Assembly: GCF_026624755.1 (NCBI RefSeq)
Contig: NZ_JAPMXC010000001.1
Span: 2,080,365 to 2,144,364, forward strand
Length of the DNA stretch: 64,000 bases
Direction: 5' to 3'
Source: Robbsia betulipollinis
Lineage (GTDB): Bacteria > Pseudomonadota > Gammaproteobacteria > Burkholderiales > Burkholderiaceae
Of the stretch, positions 29,262 to 38,205 are shown piece by piece. A program made the position numbers and the translations under genes. Numbering within the stretch: the first letter of the stretch is position 1; every line of letters begins with the position of its first letter. The notes below the pieces were generated by a model, which ran no database searches, was not told where the DNA came from, and saw only the letters and a program-made list of their open reading frames with translations.

Positions 29262-30338
29262 TCAGGCGGCCTGGCGGACGCGTTCGGTCAGTTCCCGGGT
29301 GCGGGGCAGCAGTTCGCGGCCGTATTCGATCGCGTCCTCGACCGGGTCGAAACCCCGCACCAGGAAGGTCGTTACGCCCAACGCGTAATATTCCGCCAGG
29401 GTCTCGGCGACCTGCCCCGGCGTGCCGACCAGCGCGGTGGAATTCGAGCGCCCGCCGATCTCTTTCGCGATGCCCGTCCAGAGCCGGTCGTCGGCCCGCA
29501 CGCCAGCGCCCGCCGCGGCGAGCAGGCGTCGCGCGCCTTCGCTTTGCAATGGCGCGCCCCGATCCACCCCCTGGGCGGCGCGTAGCTGCCGGGTGCGCGC
29601 GAGGATGTCATCGGCGCGTTCCCACGCGGCTTTTTCGGTGGCCGCGAGGATCGGCCGAAACGACACCGAAAAACGCGGGTCCCGGCCATGCCCGCGCGCC
29701 GCGGCCCGCACCCGCGCGATCTGCTCGGCGACCTGTTCCTTGGATTCGCCCCAGAGCGCGTAGACGTCGGCATGCTTGCCCGCGACCGCGATGGCGGGCG
29801 CCGAGGCGCCGCCGAAATAGATCGGCAGATGGGGCTGCTGCCGCGGCTTGACGTCGGAGAAGCCCTGCTCGAAGCGATAGAACTTTCCCGCGTGGTCGAA
29901 GGGCGCGCTGTCGGTCCAGACGCGACGCAGGATCTCCAGGTATTCGTCGGTGCGCGCGTAGCGTTCGTCGTGCGAGAGGAAGTCGCCGTCGCGCCGTTGC
30001 TCGGCGTCGCTGCCGCCGGAAATGATGTGCACCGCGAGCCGGCCGCCGCTCAACTGATCCAGCGTCGCGAGTTGCCGGGCGGCCAGCGTGGGCGCGACGA
30101 AGCCCGGACGGTGGGCGAGCATGAAATGCACGCGCCGGGTCACGCTGCTGGCGTAGGCCACGGTCAGCATGGCGTCCGGACTGGTGGAGTGATAGGGCAC
30201 CAGCACGCGGTCGAAGCCGGCCTCCTCGTGCGCCTGCGCGAAACGCTGCAGGTAGGGGACATCCACCGCCGGTCCCTGTGCCGGGTGAATTTCCGACACC
30301 TTGTTCGGCTGGATCATGCCGATGAATTCGACGCTCAT
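29262..30338 (-). CDS. SsuD-like FMNH2-dependent alkanesulfonate monooxygenase
   Basis: Flavin-dependent luciferase-family monooxygenase of 358 residues. SsuD releases sulfite and an aldehyde from alkanesulfonates using FMNH2 supplied by a reductase. Family blocks seen: RVLVPYHSTSPDAMLTVAYAS, HRPGFVAPTLAARQLATLDQL, HIISGGSDAEQRRDGDFL and LPIYFGGASAPAI. The start at 30338 has a CAGGAG ribosome site. It is followed by the thiol dioxygenase and rhodanese genes, so it may feed organosulfur degradation; no SsuE reductase or SsuABC transporter is adjacent. Confidence 0.88.
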   Translation of the reverse strand: MSVEFIGMIQPNKVSEIHPAQGPAVDVPYLQRFAQAHEEAGFDRVLVPYHSTSPDAMLTVAYASSVTRRVHFMLAHRPGFVAPTLAARQLATLDQLSGGRLAVHIISGGSDAEQRRDGDFLSHDERYARTDEYLEILRRVWTDSAPFDHAGKFYRFEQGFSDVKPRQQPHLPIYFGGASAPAIAVAGKHADVYALWGESKEQVAEQIARVRAAARGHGRDPRFSVSFRPILAATEKAAWERADDILARTRQLRAAQGVDRGAPLQSEGARRLLAAAGAGVRADDRLWTGIAKEIGGRSNSTALVGTPGQVAETLAEYYALGVTTFLVRGFDPVEDAIEYGRELLPRTRELTERVRQAA

Positions 30339-30462
30339 CTTCGACTCCTGGATGGCCGTGCGGCCTGCTCGGGACACCCAGGGTAGAACGGCGCGGCGCG
30401 GCGACCAACCATCGTTTCGCGATAAGGTTATCCCGGTTGCGGATTTGGGCGGCCAGAGAGGG

Positions 30463-31395
30463 TCATGCACTGTGACGCGCCTCCTCGCCCTGTTGCCAGA
30501 CAAGCAGTTGCCGAGCGCTGACGCTGACGCCGCCGCACACCACCACCACCACGTCCCGCGCGCCGGCCAGACTCGGATGATCCAGGTATGCGGTGGCAAG
30601 CGCGACGCCGCAGGCGGGTTCGACCAGTTGCCGGAGGTCGTCCGCGAATCGGACCACGCCCATCAATGCCGCGCTGTCCGGCAGCACGACCGACACATGC
30701 GGGAAGCGCCGGATCGCTTCGACCGGCCAACGGGCCACCTGCAAGGCCCCCAGCGACTTCGCCATCGATGTAATGGCGTCGATCCGCACCGGCCGTCCCG
30801 CGTCCAGCGCGGCACGAAAGGATGCCGCCCCCTGCGTCTCGCACGCCACCACCCGGCAGTCCAGGCGATCGTGCCGCGCGAGACCCGTCAGTGCCCCTGC
30901 AAGCAGGCCGCCGCCGCCGACCGACACGACGATGACGTCCATCTGCGGCAGATCCGCGACGATCTCATCGATCATCGTGCTGTTGCCCTGCCAGATGACC
31001 GGGTGATCGAAGGCCGGAGCGTACTGCACGTGCGCCGCCGCGCACAGGTCGAGCGCGTACTGGTTCGATTCCTCCCAGACGTCGCCGTGCACCGTGAGCG
31101 TCGCCCCGGTGCGCGCGATCAGTTCGCGCGTGGCGGGCGGGGTGGTCGTCGGCACGACGACTTCGGCGGACATGCCCAGCGCGCGCGCCGCGAGCGCCGC
31201 GGAATAACCGGCGTTCCCGCCGGAAGGGGCGACGATGTGGGTCTTGCCGCGCGCTTTCGCGTCCGCGCACAGCGCACCGAGGCCGCGCATCTTGAAGGAG
31301 CCGCTGGGCTGCAGATTCTCGAGCTTCAACCAGATGCGCCGTTCGGGCGTGGACAGGAAGGGATGCAAAAGAAGCGGGGTGCGCACGGGGAACAT
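30463..31395 (-). CDS. PLP-dependent serine/threonine dehydratase family protein
   Basis: Fold-type II PLP enzyme of 310 residues resembling the short L-serine/L-threonine ammonia-lyase group. The Schiff-base lysine is Lys35 in SGSFKMRG, the substrate loop is APSGGNAGYS, and the phosphate-binding glycine loop is SVGGGGLLAG. It likely deaminates serine or threonine to pyruvate or 2-oxobutyrate; a cysteine desulfhydrase-type activity cannot be excluded given the sulfur neighbours. It lies 124 bp upstream of the SsuD-like gene on the same strand, possibly in the same operon. Confidence 0.85.
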   Translation of the reverse strand: MFPVRTPLLLHPFLSTPERRIWLKLENLQPSGSFKMRGLGALCADAKARGKTHIVAPSGGNAGYSAALAARALGMSAEVVVPTTTPPATRELIARTGATLTVHGDVWEESNQYALDLCAAAHVQYAPAFDHPVIWQGNSTMIDEIVADLPQMDVIVVSVGGGGLLAGALTGLARHDRLDCRVVACETQGAASFRAALDAGRPVRIDAITSMAKSLGALQVARWPVEAIRRFPHVSVVLPDSAALMGVVRFADDLRQLVEPACGVALATAYLDHPSLAGARDVVVVVCGGVSVSARQLLVWQQGEEARHSA

Positions 31396-31486
31396 GGGGG
31401 ACGCTCGACGAAGGAAGGACCGGTTTGCAGGATATACGCGTCATCGCATGAGGCACCACCCCGGGACCGCGGCTGGACAAGAAGTT

Positions 31487-31518
31487 CATATTTATATATA
31501 TTGAGATATCTAAATATG
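31487..31518. promoter_or_regulatory. AT-rich palindrome in the divergent promoter of the dehydratase and OYE genes
   Basis: Arms CATATTTA (31487-31494) and TAAATATG (31511-31518) flank a 16-bp AT-rich centre that itself contains the palindrome AGATATCT. The stretch 31487-31525 is almost free of G/C in an otherwise very GC-rich region. It sits 21 bp before the OYE start. The ArsR-family gene two genes downstream makes it a candidate ArsR operator. Confidence 0.5.
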
Positions 31519-31538
31519 TAATTTCATGGAGAAAAAAC

Positions 31539-32672
31539 TTGTCGAGCGAACCCCTGGCGCTGGCCGCCCCGTTGTTCACCCCCTTGCCTTTCGGCGGCAT
31601 CACCCTGCGCAACCGTATCGCGATGGCGCCGATGACGCGCAATCAGTCGCCGAACGGCGTGCCGGGGGACGACGTCTGTGCGTACTATCGCAGCCGCGCG
31701 GCCGGCGGCGTCGGGCTGATCATCACCGAAGGCACCTATATCGGCCATCCGGGCGCGAACGGTTATGCCCGGGTTCCGGCGTTTCACGGCGAAGCGGCGC
31801 TGGCGGCATGGGGCAAGGTCGTCGCGGCCGTGCATGCCGAGGGCGGCGCGATCATCCCGCAGCTCTGGCATGTCGGTTCGGCGCGCCGTGCGGGCGTCGA
31901 GCCCGATGCCGGCGTGCCCGGCTTCGGCCCGATGGCGATCGACGAGGACGGACAACCCGTCGTGAAAGCGATGGATCAGGCCGACATCGATGCGGCGGTG
32001 GATGCGTTCGCCACGGCGGCACGGGACGCGCGGCGCCTCGGCTTCGACGGCGTCGAGTTGCATGGCGCGCACGGCTATCTGATCGACCAGTTCCTGTGGG
32101 AAGAAAGCAATCAACGCGACGACGCGTACGGCGGCACGCCGGAAAGGCGCCTGCGTTTCGCGCTGGAAGTCGTGCGGGCGGTGCGCGCGGCGGTGGGCGC
32201 CGGCTTTCCGATCGTGTTCCGCTTCTCGCAGTGGAAGCTCGGCGATTACGATGCGCGCATCGCCGCCACCCCGGAAGCCCTGGGTGCGATCCTGAAGCCG
32301 CTCGCCGAGGCCGGCGTCGACGTGTTCCATGCCAGCACGCGCCGCATCGGCGAGCCCGCTTTCGCCGGCTCGCCGAAGACGCTGGCCGCCTGGACGCGCG
32401 AGTTGGCCGGGCGGCCGGTCATCGCGGTCGGCAGCGTCGGTCTGGATACCACGTTTCGTACCGGCCACTTCACCCGCAGCGAAGCGCCGGATGCGAAGAG
32501 CCGCGTCGATCTCGCGCAACTGGTCGAGCGTTTCGAAGCCGGAGACTTCGACATGGTCGCGGTCGGCCGCGCACTGCTGTCGGATCCGCAATGGGCCGCC
32601 AAGGTGCGCGACGGGCGCCTCGATGAACTGCGCAATTTCGACGTGCAGGCGCTCGATACGCTGGTGCGCTGA
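31539..32672 (+). CDS. Old yellow enzyme-type NADH:flavin oxidoreductase
   Basis: FMN-containing ene-reductase of 377 residues (OYE family) that reduces activated C=C bonds or nitro groups. Seen: the N-terminal LRNRIAMAPMTRNQSPNG block, the substrate-anion His pair His175/His178 in ELHGAHGYLIDQFLWEESNQR, and the C-terminal FMN phosphate region AVGRALLSDPQWA. The best start is TTG at 31539, with GGAG 8 bp upstream. The ArsR-family regulator follows 62 bp later and probably autoregulates the pair through the palindrome at 31487-31518. Confidence 0.88.
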   Translation: MSSEPLALAAPLFTPLPFGGITLRNRIAMAPMTRNQSPNGVPGDDVCAYYRSRAAGGVGLIITEGTYIGHPGANGYARVPAFHGEAALAAWGKVVAAVHAEGGAIIPQLWHVGSARRAGVEPDAGVPGFGPMAIDEDGQPVVKAMDQADIDAAVDAFATAARDARRLGFDGVELHGAHGYLIDQFLWEESNQRDDAYGGTPERRLRFALEVVRAVRAAVGAGFPIVFRFSQWKLGDYDARIAATPEALGAILKPLAEAGVDVFHASTRRIGEPAFAGSPKTLAAWTRELAGRPVIAVGSVGLDTTFRTGHFTRSEAPDAKSRVDLAQLVERFEAGDFDMVAVGRALLSDPQWAAKVRDGRLDELRNFDVQALDTLVR

Positions 32673-32734
32673 CGCCGGTTCCGGCGGCGTTCTCTTATAC
32701 TGGCGTCCCACACCGTGTCCGTTCGCCGCCTGCC

Positions 32735-33034
32735 ATGAAAATGTCCGAGATCCTCAGCGCGTTGTCGAATCCCGTGCGGCTGAACATCCTTACCTGGCTG
32801 AAGGAGCCGTCACGGCATTTCCCCGCGCAGAACGACAATGCGCCGGAGAACGGCATCTGCGTCACGCACATCCAGGAAAAGACCGGACTGTCGCAATCGA
32901 CGATCTCGCTCTACCTCGCGACGTTGCAGCGCGCCGACCTCGTGCGCTCGCAACGAGTCGGGCAGTGGACGTACTACTCGTTGAACCGCGACGTCGTCAC
33001 GGCCTTCATCGCCGCGCTTGCCGAACGTCTTTGA
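32735..33034 (+). CDS. ArsR-family transcriptional regulator
   Basis: Small winged-helix regulator of 99 residues: SNPVRLNILTWL start, recognition helix in GLSQSTISLYLATLQRADLV, and wing SQRVGQWTYYSLN. It has a single cysteine (Cys42) and none of the paired Cys/His metal sites of classical ArsR/SmtB sensors, so it may sense a redox or organic signal. It is co-directional with and 62 bp after the OYE gene. Confidence 0.88.
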   Translation: MKMSEILSALSNPVRLNILTWLKEPSRHFPAQNDNAPENGICVTHIQEKTGLSQSTISLYLATLQRADLVRSQRVGQWTYYSLNRDVVTAFIAALAERL

Positions 33035-33263
33035 CGGGACGCGGCGCCGGCCGACGCCGCCGCCGCGCGCGGTGCAAATCCGGCCGAAAAAATAACAATC
33101 AAATGGATTTGGTCGGGAAACATCGGTTCTTGCATCGAATCCCGATTTTATTCAGCAGAAAATGCCGTGCGTTACGTCTTACGATTTCAGTGTGCCAGCC
33201 GTTCCACCGCCGCTTCCTTCCCTTTCCGTTTTCATTTCTGTTTTCCTGCCAGGAGCAGTTCGC

Positions 33264-34841
33264 ATGAGCAACGACACTATCAAGAACGGGGGATTCAACC
33301 GCCGCGACATGATGCGGGTACTGGCTGCGGGGGGGCTGCTCGGCACTGTCGGCGGCACGCTGCTGGGCGCCTCCACGGCCGCGCAGGCCGCGGAGAAGCC
33401 GAAGCAGGGCGGCAAGATTCGCGTCGCCTACGATACCGGCTCCGCCGCCGATTCGCTCGACCCCGCCAAGGGCTCGTCCGGTGCCGACTACATCCGCTTC
33501 TTCATGTTCTACAGCGGCCTCACCCAGTTCGACGAGACCCTGGCCCCGCGCATGAACCTCGCGGACTCGGTCAGCAGCAGCGACGCCAAGGTGTGGACCG
33601 TGAAGTTGCGCAAGGGCGTCACCTTTCACGACGGCAAATCCCTGACGCCGGCCGACGTGGTTTTCTCGCTGATGCGGCACAAGGATCCGCAAACCGCGTC
33701 GAAGGTCAAGACCCTGGCGGACCAGTTCGAGGAGATCAAGGCAAGCGGTCCGAACGAAGTGCAGATCACGCTGACCACGCCGAACGCCGACCTGCCGGCG
33801 ATCCTGGCGACGCCGCAGCTCGTCATCGTCAAGGACGGCACGACGAATTTCATGACCGGCGTTGGCACCGGCCCCTACAAGGTCAAGAGCTTCCAGCCGG
33901 GCGTGAGCACCGTGGGCGCCCGCAACGGCAATTACTTCAAACCGGGCCGCCCCTATCTGGACGAAATCGAACTGGTCTCCATCAGTGACGACTCCGCGCG
34001 CCTGAACGCCTTGCTGTCGGGCGACGTGCAGCTCATCAATTCGGTCGACCCGCGCTCGACGAAACGGATCACGTCGAATCCCGCCTTCACCCTCCATGAA
34101 ACGAAGTCGGGTCTCTACACCGACCTCGTCATGCGGCGCGACGACAGGATGACCGGCAATCCCGATTTCGTGCTGGGCATGAAGTATCTGTTCAATCGCG
34201 AGCAGATCCGCTCGGCGGTCTTCGCCGGGTATGCGGTGATCGGCAACGATCAGCCGATTCCGCCGGGGCACCGTTATTTCAACGCGTCGCTGCCGCAGCG
34301 CGCATTCGACCCCGACAAGGCGAAATTCCATCTGCAGAAAGCCGGCGCCGTCGGCGTGACCCTGCCACCGATCTACGCGACGCCCGCCGCCAACGGTTCG
34401 GTCGACATGGCGCAACTGATCCAGCAATCGGCGGCGAAGATCGGCGTGAACCTCACCGTGCAGCGCGTTCCCGGCGACGGCTACTGGTCGAATCACTGGA
34501 TGAAGCATCCTCTCGGCTTCGGCAGCGTCAATCCGCGTCCGAGCGCCGACGTGCTCTTTACGCAGTTCTTCAAATCGGACGCGCCGTGGAACGAGTCGGG
34601 CTGGAAGAGCGCCCGCTTCGATCAACTGCTGCTCGCCGCACGCGCCGAGACGGACGAGACGAAACGCAAGCAGATGTATGACGAAATGCAGGCGATCGTG
34701 TGCAATGAAGGCGGCATCGGCATTCCGGCCTTCATCAGCCTGCTGGATGGGTGCGACAGGCGCCTGAAAGGACTGGGCTCGATCCCGACCGGTGCCTTGA
34801 TGGGCTTTTCCTTCTCGGACCACGTCTGGTGGGATGCCTGA
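33264..34841 (+). CDS. ABC transporter periplasmic substrate-binding protein, peptide/nickel family, Tat-exported
   Basis: Solute-binding protein of 525 residues of the SBP_bac_5 (DppA/OppA) class. The N-terminus has a twin-arginine signal, NRRDMMRVLAAGG with a hydrophobic stretch to about residue 42. Family blocks include WTVKLRKGVTFHDGKSLTPADVVFS (about 110-135) and GTGPYKVKSFQPG. A strong AGGAG ribosome site precedes 33264. No permease or ATPase genes adjoin it. The aldo/keto reductase and aminotransferase genes follow 33 bp downstream, suggesting uptake and breakdown of an amine, peptide or related compound. Confidence 0.88.
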   Translation: MSNDTIKNGGFNRRDMMRVLAAGGLLGTVGGTLLGASTAAQAAEKPKQGGKIRVAYDTGSAADSLDPAKGSSGADYIRFFMFYSGLTQFDETLAPRMNLADSVSSSDAKVWTVKLRKGVTFHDGKSLTPADVVFSLMRHKDPQTASKVKTLADQFEEIKASGPNEVQITLTTPNADLPAILATPQLVIVKDGTTNFMTGVGTGPYKVKSFQPGVSTVGARNGNYFKPGRPYLDEIELVSISDDSARLNALLSGDVQLINSVDPRSTKRITSNPAFTLHETKSGLYTDLVMRRDDRMTGNPDFVLGMKYLFNREQIRSAVFAGYAVIGNDQPIPPGHRYFNASLPQRAFDPDKAKFHLQKAGAVGVTLPPIYATPAANGSVDMAQLIQQSAAKIGVNLTVQRVPGDGYWSNHWMKHPLGFGSVNPRPSADVLFTQFFKSDAPWNESGWKSARFDQLLLAARAETDETKRKQMYDEMQAIVCNEGGIGIPAFISLLDGCDRRLKGLGSIPTGALMGFSFSDHVWWDA

Positions 34842-34874
34842 CATGACGGCGTACGACGCAGGCAGGCGCCCCGC

Positions 34875-35765
34875 ATGATCGGGAACCCCTCGGCCGCCAC
34901 ACCGGCCGCCACCGCGCCCTGGATCGAGGCCAACGGCGCGCGCATTCCGGCGCTGGGCCTGGGCACCTGGCAAAGCACGCATCGCGAGGGCGTGAACGCG
35001 GTGCGCGCTGCGCTCGATGCCGGCTACCGGCATATCGACACGGCCGCGCGCTACGACAACGAGCAGGCCGTGGGCGAGGCGCTTGCCGCCTGCGCGGTGC
35101 CGCGCGACGATTTCTTCGTCACCACCAAGGTCTGGCACACCGAATTGCGCGCGGGCGATTTCCAGCGTGCCGCGCAACGCAGCGTCGCCCGGCTGGGGCT
35201 GGATCATGTCGACCTGCTGCTCGTGCACTGGCCGAACCCCGCGGTGCCGCTCGAGGAAACGCTCGGCGCGCTGTGCGACGTCCAGCGCAGCGGACTCACG
35301 CGCCATATCGGCGTCTCGAACTTTCCGGTGGCGCTGCTCGAGCGCGCGGTCGCCGTGTCGCCGCTGCCGCTGGTCGCGAACCAGTGCGAATACCACCCCT
35401 ATCTGGATCAGACGGCGCTTCTCGCCGCCTGCGCGCGGCACGGCATCGCCCTGATCGCCCATTCGCCGCTGGGCAGCGGGCGCTTGCTGGCCGACCCGTT
35501 GATCGCCGAGGTGGCGCGCGACCATGGCCGCACTCCCGCGCAGATCATCCTGCGCTGGCTGGTACAGCAGCCGGGAGTCGCCGCCATCCCGAAATCCTCG
35601 GACCCGACGCGCATCGCCCTGAACCTGGCGGTGTTCGACTTTACGCTCGACCCCGCCACGATGGCACGGATCGGCGCGCTGGCGCGTGCGCACGGACGGG
35701 TCAGCCATCCGGTCTGGCAGCCGGAATGGGACGTGCCGGCCTCCCTCCCTGCGGCAACCCCATGA
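34875..35765 (+). CDS. Aldo/keto reductase
   Basis: NADPH-dependent aldo/keto reductase of 296 residues with the full catalytic tetrad Asp55, Tyr60, Lys85 and His118, in GYRHIDTAARYDNE, VTTKVWH and LLVHWPN. NADPH contacts are visible in AIPKSSDPTRIALN near the C-terminal region. The family resembles 2,5-diketo-gluconate/methylglyoxal reductases (DkgB-like). It ends in a 4-nt ATGA overlap with the class III aminotransferase, so the two are translationally coupled and may act on an aminoaldehyde or keto intermediate. Confidence 0.92.
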   Translation: MIGNPSAATPAATAPWIEANGARIPALGLGTWQSTHREGVNAVRAALDAGYRHIDTAARYDNEQAVGEALAACAVPRDDFFVTTKVWHTELRAGDFQRAAQRSVARLGLDHVDLLLVHWPNPAVPLEETLGALCDVQRSGLTRHIGVSNFPVALLERAVAVSPLPLVANQCEYHPYLDQTALLAACARHGIALIAHSPLGSGRLLADPLIAEVARDHGRTPAQIILRWLVQQPGVAAIPKSSDPTRIALNLAVFDFTLDPATMARIGALARAHGRVSHPVWQPEWDVPASLPAATP

Positions 35766-37150
35766 ACCCGCTCGACGCGCTGTTGCAGGCGGACCGTCGC
35801 CATCTCATGCATCCCGGCACGCATGCCCACGATCATGCGTCGGGCGAACTGACCGGGCGGGTGATGCGCCGCGCCGCGGGCATCCGCATCGAGGACCATG
35901 CGGGGCGCACGTACATCGATGGCTTCGCGGGTCTTTACTGCGTGAACATCGGTTACGGACGCGAGGAAATGGCCGAGGCCATCGCCGCGCAGACGCGCGA
36001 GCTGTCCTTCTACCACACCTATGCCGGCTTCTCGAACGGGCCGGCGGTCGAGCTGTCACGACGGCTGATCGAGGACTGGTCGCCGCCCGGCATGCGCAAG
36101 GTCTACTACGGCATGTCCGGCTCGGACGCCAACGACACGCAGATCAAGCTCATCCGGTATTACCAGAACGTGCTCGGCCGCCCGCGCAAGAAGAAGCTCA
36201 TCGCCCGGCAGCGCAGCTACCACGGTTCCGGCGTGGCTACCGGCAGCCTGACCGGGCAACCGAAATTCCACGCCGCCTTCGACCTGCCGTTGCCGCAGAT
36301 CCTGCACACCGCCTGTCCGGATTTCTATCGCGACGGCCGCGACGGCGAGAGCGAAGCCGGCTTCGTCGCGCGTTGCGTCGCGGAACTGGAGCAATTGATC
36401 GATCGCGAGGGCGCCGACACCATCGCCGCCTTCTTCGGCGAACCCGTGATGGGCTCCGGCGGACTGCTGCCGCCGCCCGCGGGATACTGGCCCGCGATCC
36501 AGGCCGTCCTGCGCCGACACGACATCCTGTTCGTCGCCGACGAAGTCGTCTGCGGTTTCGGCCGGTTGGGATCGCGCACCGGTTGCGCGCACTACGGCAT
36601 CGCGCCGGACCTGATTTCCGTCGCCAAAGGGCTTACCAGCGGCTATCTGCCGCTCTCCGGCGTCATCGTCGGCGAGCGGGTCTGGGACGTCATCGCGCGC
36701 GGCTCGCGGGAGCAGGGCGCGATGAGCCATGGCTGGACCTATTCGGGACATCCGGTATGCGCCGCCGCCGCACTGACCAACCTCGACATCATCGAACGCG
36801 AGCAACTGGTCGGCAACGCCGCGACGGTCGGCACCTATCTGCAGGCGCAACTTCACGCGGCCTTCGACGACCACCCGCTGGTCGGCAATGTGCGCGGCGT
36901 CGGCCTGCTCGCGGCGCTCGAACTGATGGCGGACAAGGGGGCGCGCCAGGGCTTCGCCGCGCCGGGCAAGGTCAGCGCGCGGGTTGCGCAGGCCGCGCTG
37001 CGGCACGGATTGATCCTGCGCTCGCTGGGCATGCACGACATTGTCGGCTTCGCTCCGCCGTTGATCGTGAGCAAGGCCGACGTGGATGAAATCGTCGCGA
37101 TCACGCACAGGGCGGTGGACGAGGTGGCGGGCGACAGGGATGACGACTAG
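35762..37150 (+). CDS. Class III PLP-dependent aminotransferase
   Basis: Omega-type aminotransferase of 462 residues. PLP-binding Lys289 lies in SVAKGLTSGYLPL, and Asp260 in FVADEVVCGFGR contacts the pyridine nitrogen. The HDHASGELTGRVMRRAAGIRIED start and YHTYAGFSNGPAVELS block place it with aspartate-aminotransferase-family enzymes acting on beta-alanine, putrescine or taurine-like amines. The start overlaps the aldo/keto reductase stop. With the upstream binding protein it suggests a small amine-catabolic operon. The substrate is unassigned. Confidence 0.92.
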   Translation: MNPLDALLQADRRHLMHPGTHAHDHASGELTGRVMRRAAGIRIEDHAGRTYIDGFAGLYCVNIGYGREEMAEAIAAQTRELSFYHTYAGFSNGPAVELSRRLIEDWSPPGMRKVYYGMSGSDANDTQIKLIRYYQNVLGRPRKKKLIARQRSYHGSGVATGSLTGQPKFHAAFDLPLPQILHTACPDFYRDGRDGESEAGFVARCVAELEQLIDREGADTIAAFFGEPVMGSGGLLPPPAGYWPAIQAVLRRHDILFVADEVVCGFGRLGSRTGCAHYGIAPDLISVAKGLTSGYLPLSGVIVGERVWDVIARGSREQGAMSHGWTYSGHPVCAAAALTNLDIIEREQLVGNAATVGTYLQAQLHAAFDDHPLVGNVRGVGLLAALELMADKGARQGFAAPGKVSARVAQAALRHGLILRSLGMHDIVGFAPPLIVSKADVDEIVAITHRAVDEVAGDRDDD

Positions 37151-37171
37151 CCGGTCGTCCATCGGGAAAAA

Positions 37172-38059
37172 CTAAAGACCCTCGACGACGATTTTGGCCG
37201 CCGCGGCCAACACCTCCTTGCGGGGAACGGCATCCTTTCGCGGCTGGGTGAAATAGATCGCCAGGATCACGGGCGCGTGATTCTCCGGCCAGATCACCGC
37301 GACGTCGTTCGTGGTGCCATAGTCCCCGCTGCCGGTTTTATCCCCCAGAACCCAGGCGGCCGGCACGCCCGCGCGAATGCTGGTGGCGCCGGTGGTATTG
37401 CCTTTCATCCACGCCACCATCCGGGCACGCTGCGCTTCGCCGAGTGACTGGCCCAATGTCAGGTTCCGCAGGCTTTTCGCCATCGCCAGTGGCGAGGTGG
37501 TGTCGCGCCGGTCCCCGGGGAGGGCCGTATTCAGCGTGGGCTCCGTGCGATCCAGACGAAACGTGGTATCGCCGATGGCGCGGGCGAACCGTGTGACGTT
37601 ATCCGGGCCCTCCAGGTAGTCGACAAGCTTGTTCATCGCGGTGTTGTCGCTGTATTGCAAGGCGGCGGCGCTCAGCTCGCCTATCGTCATGCCGGTGTCC
37701 AGGTGTTTCTCGGTGATTGGATTGTAGTTGACCAAATCCGATTTATCGATATTTAGCCTGTGGTTCAATAACTCATCATCGGTCTCGCTTTTTTTTAAAA
37801 TCGCCGATACCGCCATTATCTTGCTGGTGCTGCACAAGGGGAAACGCTTGTCGCCGCGATACAGGATTTGGGAGTTATCCGCGGTATCGATCAAGGCGAC
37901 GCCCAGACGGCCGCCGGAGTGCTTTTCCAAGGCCCGCAGCTTTTGTTTAATGGCTTGTGTGCGAGAAGGCGTTTCGGCCCACGGCGGAGAACCGCCAAGA
38001 AATAGCGGCGTCACGATGACGGTCATCAGGATTTTCCGGAGAAAATTGTTTTCGATCAC
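37172..38059 (-). CDS. CTX-M-like class A beta-lactamase
   Basis: Periplasmic serine beta-lactamase of 295 residues with an N-terminal signal segment. All class A motifs are present: Ser77-X-X-Lys80 (STSK; Ambler 70-73), Ser137-Asp138-Asn139 (SDN 130-132), Glu173 and Asn177 (E166, N170) and KTGSGD at 241-246 (KTG 234-236 with Ser237). Cys76 precedes the nucleophile and no partner at Ambler 238 is seen. The blocks [14 protein letters not shown] and [19 protein letters not shown] resemble CTX-M and related Kluyvera/Klebsiella oxytoca enzymes more than Burkholderia PenA, as remembered. No LysR-type penR/ampR neighbour is present. It is convergent with the aminotransferase gene. Confidence 0.93.
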   Translation of the reverse strand: MIENNFLRKILMTVIVTPLFLGGSPPWAETPSRTQAIKQKLRALEKHSGGRLGVALIDTADNSQILYRGDKRFPLCSTSKIMAVSAILKKSETDDELLNHRLNIDKSDLVNYNPITEKHLDTGMTIGELSAAALQYSDNTAMNKLVDYLEGPDNVTRFARAIGDTTFRLDRTEPTLNTALPGDRRDTTSPLAMAKSLRNLTLGQSLGEAQRARMVAWMKGNTTGATSIRAGVPAAWVLGDKTGSGDYGTTNDVAVIWPENHAPVILAIYFTQPRKDAVPRKEVLAAAAKIVVEGL

Positions 38060-38205
38060 GCAGGGCCCCCGGTTAAATTAAAAATCAACGACTGGTAAAT
38101 GAATTCGATATTGAAGATTTCAATTTCTTTGCCGTAACTGCTAGAGCAGTTTCATTAACTTCCGGCGAGCAATTCCATCGCAATGGCAAACATTATCTCG
38201 CAGGG

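Noticed and set aside
33099-35708. 869-codon minus-strand open frame opposite the binding protein and aldo/keto reductase genes
   Set aside because: Mirror of third-position G/C in two well supported plus-strand genes; the product has no recognisable domain.
37142-37159. GACGAC/GTCGTC hairpin between the aminotransferase and beta-lactamase genes as a terminator
   Set aside because: Only 6 bp of stem and no T-run on either strand.
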